Source of the DNA: Falsiroseomonas algicola
GTDB lineage: Bacteria; Pseudomonadota; Alphaproteobacteria; Acetobacterales; Acetobacteraceae
DNA: 64,000 bases
Direction of reading: 5' to 3'
Assembly: GCF_011040385.1 (NCBI RefSeq)
Contig: NZ_JAAIKB010000011.1
Location: 1 to 64,000, forward strand
Made by a program: the position numbers and the translations under genes. Below the pieces are notes generated by a model. That model saw only the letters and a list, made by a program, of their open reading frames with translations. It had not been told where the DNA came from and did not search any database. Below are positions 61,357 to 64,000 of the stretch, piece after piece. How positions within the stretch are numbered: the stretch's first letter is position 1; each line of letters opens with the position of its first letter.

Positions 61357-64000
61357 TCAGTCCTTCTTCAGCTTCAGCTGGGCGAGGACCGCGAAGGGCG
61401 AATCGGGCTTCGGCGCCGCGATCACCTCCCGCGGCCGCTCGTCGCGACTGAAACGGCCCCGGTCGCCACCCCGGTCGCCGCCCCGATCCGGGCGCGGCCC
61501 GTCGAAGCGTGGGCGATCGCCCTGTGGCCGCGGGCCATCCGGACGGCGGTCGGGCCGCGGGCCATCGAAGCGCGGCCGGTCGCCGCGCGGGCGATCGCCC
61601 TGGGGACGGTCACCCCGCGGACGATCTCCTTGCGGCCGGTCCGCTGCGGGCCGGTCCGCCTGGGGGGCCTGATCGGCAGCCGGCGCGCCGTCGCGTGGCG
61701 GACGGTTGCCGCCGTCCCGGCGCGGGCCGAAGTCGCGGCGCTGGCCATCCCGAGGCGGACCATCCCGGCGCTGGCCGTCACGCGGCGGACCATCGCGGCG
61801 GGGGCCGCGGTCCGGGCGAGGCTGGCGCAGCTCCGGCGGGATGGGCGGGCCGAAATAGACGGGACGCGGGGCGCCGTCCGGCGCGCCCTCGGGCCGTGGC
61901 CCGCGCGGGCGGTCGTCGCGGCGGGGGCCGCGCGCCTGGTCGGGGCGGCCCTCCGGCCGCGCCTGGTCGGGCCGGCGCGGGCCGCGCGGGCCCTGGCGTT
62001 CCGGCCGATGGACGCTGATGCGGGGCGGTGCCGGCGGGCCGAACTGCCCCTCCTCCAGCTCGCCGCCCGGAATCAGGCGGAAGCCCATCGCCTCCAGCGC
62101 CATGGGCAGCGTGTCGCCCTTCACGCCGAGGCGGGACGCCAGGCCCTCCGGCACCGGCGCCGGGGCGCGGCGCGTGAGGTAGCCGAGTTCCCCCGCGATG
62201 CGCTCCGCCACGTCGAGGCGCAGCAGCACGCGCCCCGCCGGCAGCCAGCCCGCCATGATCGCGAAGCCCGGCGGCCAGCCTTCCGGCCCGCGCGGGGTGT
62301 TCGGGTCGGCCGGCGCCGGCAGCGGCACTTCCGGCAGCGTCACCGCCACCAGGCCGGGATTGGGCAGCAGCGGCGTCGGGATGTTGCGGCGCAGCGCCCA
62401 GAGCTGGGCGCGCAGCTGCATGGCCCGCGGCTTGAGCACATCCGGCAGATACAGCGCGTAGCGCCCCGCCCGGATGCCGATGGCCTTGAGCCGCGTCCGC
62501 AGCTCCGCCGGCACTTCCCGGTCGGTCGCCCCGGGGGCGAGGCCCATATTCTCCCGCAGCCGGAAGGCGGGGCCGCGCAGCGTGTTGTCCTCGGCGGCCT
62601 TGGCCTCCATGGCCTCCAGCCCGCCGAGCTCCTTCTTCACCAGCCCTTCGAGCCAGAGCGCCAGCTTGGCGCGCACCCGTTCCCGCTGCGTGTTGTCCAG
62701 GAATTCGGTCGCCAGCACGTCCACATGCGGCTTCAGCGGCTCCGGCCCCGGGCGCAGCCGCGCCACCTCCGCGCCATCCCACATGATCCGGTGCTGCGGC
62801 GTCAGGGTGAAGGCCTCGTCCTTCGCCATTTCCAGCGCGGCCAGGCGGCGCGGCATCTCCTCCCGCAGCGCGCGGCGGGCGGCGCGGAGCACGAGGCGCT
62901 TCTCCTCCTCCTTCGTCGCATCCGGGTCGGGATGGAAGTGGAAGCCCTGCACCTTGCCGACGGTATGGCCCTCGACCAGCACGTCGCCCTGGCGGGTGAC
63001 GGCGGAGAGCAGCTCCTTCTCCGTGTCGTCCAGGCTGCGGATCAAATGCGCGGCGCGGCGATCGACGAAGCGGGCGATCAGCCGCTCATGCAGCGCGTCG
63101 CTCACGGCCTCCTCGGCCCGACGGGCCTCCGCCTGCTGCGTCTCCGCATCGGCGATCCAGTCGGCGCGGGCGGCGATGTAGGACCAGATGCGGATATGCG
63201 CGAGGCGCGCCATCAGCGTGTCGAGGTCGCCCTCCACATTGCCGAGTGCCGCGATGTTGCCCGCGACCCAGTCGGTCGGCAGCCGGCCTTCCTGCGCCAG
63301 GTGGCCGAAGATCTTGCCGCAGAGCCTGGTGTGGCTGTCATCCGACATCTTGCGGAAGTCGGGCACCTGGCAGGCTTCCCACAGCAGCCGCACGCGGGCA
63401 CGGCCCTGGGCGAGGCCCCGGATATCGGCCTCCCGCGACAGGGCGTTGAGCGTGATGTGGTCCACCGCGTCGTTGCCCTTGGCCAGGCCCGGCTGGGGCG
63501 GCGGCGCGGCCAGGCTGTCCAGCAGCCCGTCGATGCTGGCGAAGTCGAGGTCGCTGTTCCGCCAGGCGATCTGCGACAGCGCCTCGAAGTGATGGCCCTC
63601 GATCTGATGCGCCAGTTCATCGGGCAGAGGCGGGCAATCGGCCGTGGTGCCGAAGCTGCCATCGCGCATGCCGCGGCCGGCGCGGCCGGCGATCTGCGCG
63701 GCCTCCTGCGCATTCAGCGCGCGCAGGTTGTGGCCATCGAATTTTCTCAAATCGGCGAAGGCGACATGGTCGACATCCATGTTCAGGCCCATGCCGATGG
63801 CGTCCGTCGCCACCAGGAAGTCCACTTCCCGGTTCTGGTACAGCGCCACCTGCGCGTTGCGCGTCCGGGGGCTGAGGCGACCCATCACCACGGCGCAGCC
63901 CCCACGACGCCGGCGCACGGCCTCCGCGATCGCATAGACCTCGGTCGCGCTGAAGGCGACGATGGCGGAGCGCGGCGGCAGCTTGGTCAGCTTGGCCTGG
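61357..64000 (-). CDS. SUV3-like DEAD/DEAH-box RNA helicase, 5' part cut by the window end
   Basis: At least 881 residues. The frame is open through position 64000, so the N-terminal helicase half is missing. What is seen begins in the second RecA domain: FSATEVYAIAEAV, VMGRLSPRTRNAQ, DFLVATDAIGMGLNMDVDHVAF and QIAGRAGRG. A SUV3-type C-terminal helical region follows. The last ~210 residues are a low-complexity tail rich in R, G, D and P with repeats like GDRPRGDRPQ, likely disordered and RNA-binding. The S4 gene follows 8 bp away. Confidence 0.9.
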   Translation of the reverse strand, partial: QAKLTKLPPRSAIVAFSATEVYAIAEAVRRRRGGCAVVMGRLSPRTRNAQVALYQNREVDFLVATDAIGMGLNMDVDHVAFADLRKFDGHNLRALNAQEAAQIAGRAGRGMRDGSFGTTADCPPLPDELAHQIEGHHFEALSQIAWRNSDLDFASIDGLLDSLAAPPPQPGLAKGNDAVDHITLNALSREADIRGLAQGRARVRLLWEACQVPDFRKMSDDSHTRLCGKIFGHLAQEGRLPTDWVAGNIAALGNVEGDLDTLMARLAHIRIWSYIAARADWIADAETQQAEARRAEEAVSDALHERLIARFVDRRAAHLIRSLDDTEKELLSAVTRQGDVLVEGHTVGKVQGFHFHPDPDATKEEEKRLVLRAARRALREEMPRRLAALEMAKDEAFTLTPQHRIMWDGAEVARLRPGPEPLKPHVDVLATEFLDNTQRERVRAKLALWLEGLVKKELGGLEAMEAKAAEDNTLRGPAFRLRENMGLAPGATDREVPAELRTRLKAIGIRAGRYALYLPDVLKPRAMQLRAQLWALRRNIPTPLLPNPGLVAVTLPEVPLPAPADPNTPRGPEGWPPGFAIMAGWLPAGRVLLRLDVAERIAGELGYLTRRAPAPVPEGLASRLGVKGDTLPMALEAMGFRLIPGGELEEGQFGPPAPPRISVHRPERQGPRGPRRPDQARPEGRPDQARGPRRDDRPRGPRPEGAPDGAPRPVYFGPPIPPELRQPRPDRGPRRDGPPRDGQRRDGPPRDGQRRDFGPRRDGGNRPPRDGAPAADQAPQADRPAADRPQGDRPRGDRPQGDRPRGDRPRFDGPRPDRRPDGPRPQGDRPRFDGPRPDRGGDRGGDRGRFSRDERPREVIAAPKPDSPFAVLAQLKLKKD

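Overview
The window is very GC-rich, densely packed bacterial chromosome. Gene content and codon use fit an alphaproteobacterium of the Acetobacteraceae (Roseomonas-like). This is an inference from gene families (Bug-type receptor, UPF0280 and AA_synth proteins, YcnI/DUF2946 copper genes, a SUV3-like helicase next to S4, fdxA and carD genes) and not from a marker gene. No rRNA, tRNA, insertion sequence, phage gene or CRISPR array was seen. About 60 protein genes are supported.

Layout. 0.2-24.5 kb is mostly housekeeping: a secreted two-domain protein, a TPR lipoprotein with ispE, an aminotransferase, a gamma-glutamyltranspeptidase-like lipoprotein, an M48 protease, a DsbA-like thioredoxin, an argE-like deacylase with an aspartoacylase-like partner, a Bug receptor, a drug-efflux MFS, a HAD phosphatase with pyrD, a DMT permease, an MBL hydrolase, a BLUF photoreceptor, mutL, yqgE, a peroxiredoxin, a transglutaminase and an N-formylglutamate amidohydrolase.

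24.6-39.3 kb is one minus-strand block of eleven tightly coupled genes. It encodes a Liv-type ABC importer (binding protein, fused LivH-LivM permease, LivG, LivF), ATP-dependent HyuA/HyuB, a molybdenum hydroxylase (FAD subunit plus a fused 2Fe-2S/Mo subunit), a 6-hydroxynicotinate-reductase-like Fe-S protein, a UPF0280 protein and an AA_synth protein. Together they read as uptake, hydroxylation, ring reduction and ring opening of an N-heterocyclic compound. An orphan polar-amino-acid binding protein diverges from it.

40.6-45.8 kb is a plus-strand arsenic-resistance-like operon: a cysteine-bearing PadR regulator, a flavoprotein with a cysteine-rich tail, an MFS carrier, an Acr3 arsenite pump and an ArsO-like monooxygenase. 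45.8-49.6 kb carries rnhA, thrB, ispH, a lipoprotein and a GST. 50.2-52.0 kb is a periplasmic copper-handling cluster (PCu(A)C, a small Cys protein, YcnI, DUF2946). The rest holds a Bax-inhibitor-1 family protein, a deaminase, a FtsX-type ABC exporter, an esterase with a head-to-head start, thpR, a lone cysD, a CarD regulator with a long Ala/Pro/Lys tail, fdxA, an S4 protein and a SUV3-like helicase cut by the window end.

The most unusual non-coding signal is a family of ~160 bp imperfect palindromes, present three times (66-224, 12436-12599, 57528-57688). Each copy abuts the stop codon of an unrelated gene, and the differences between copies are compensatory across the stem. Other structured DNA is a six-unit 25 bp tandem array that duplicates the 3' end of the HAD gene (14124-14264), a chain of small hairpins upstream of the MFS gene (13809-13983), and a perfect 24 bp inverted repeat at 11209-11265.
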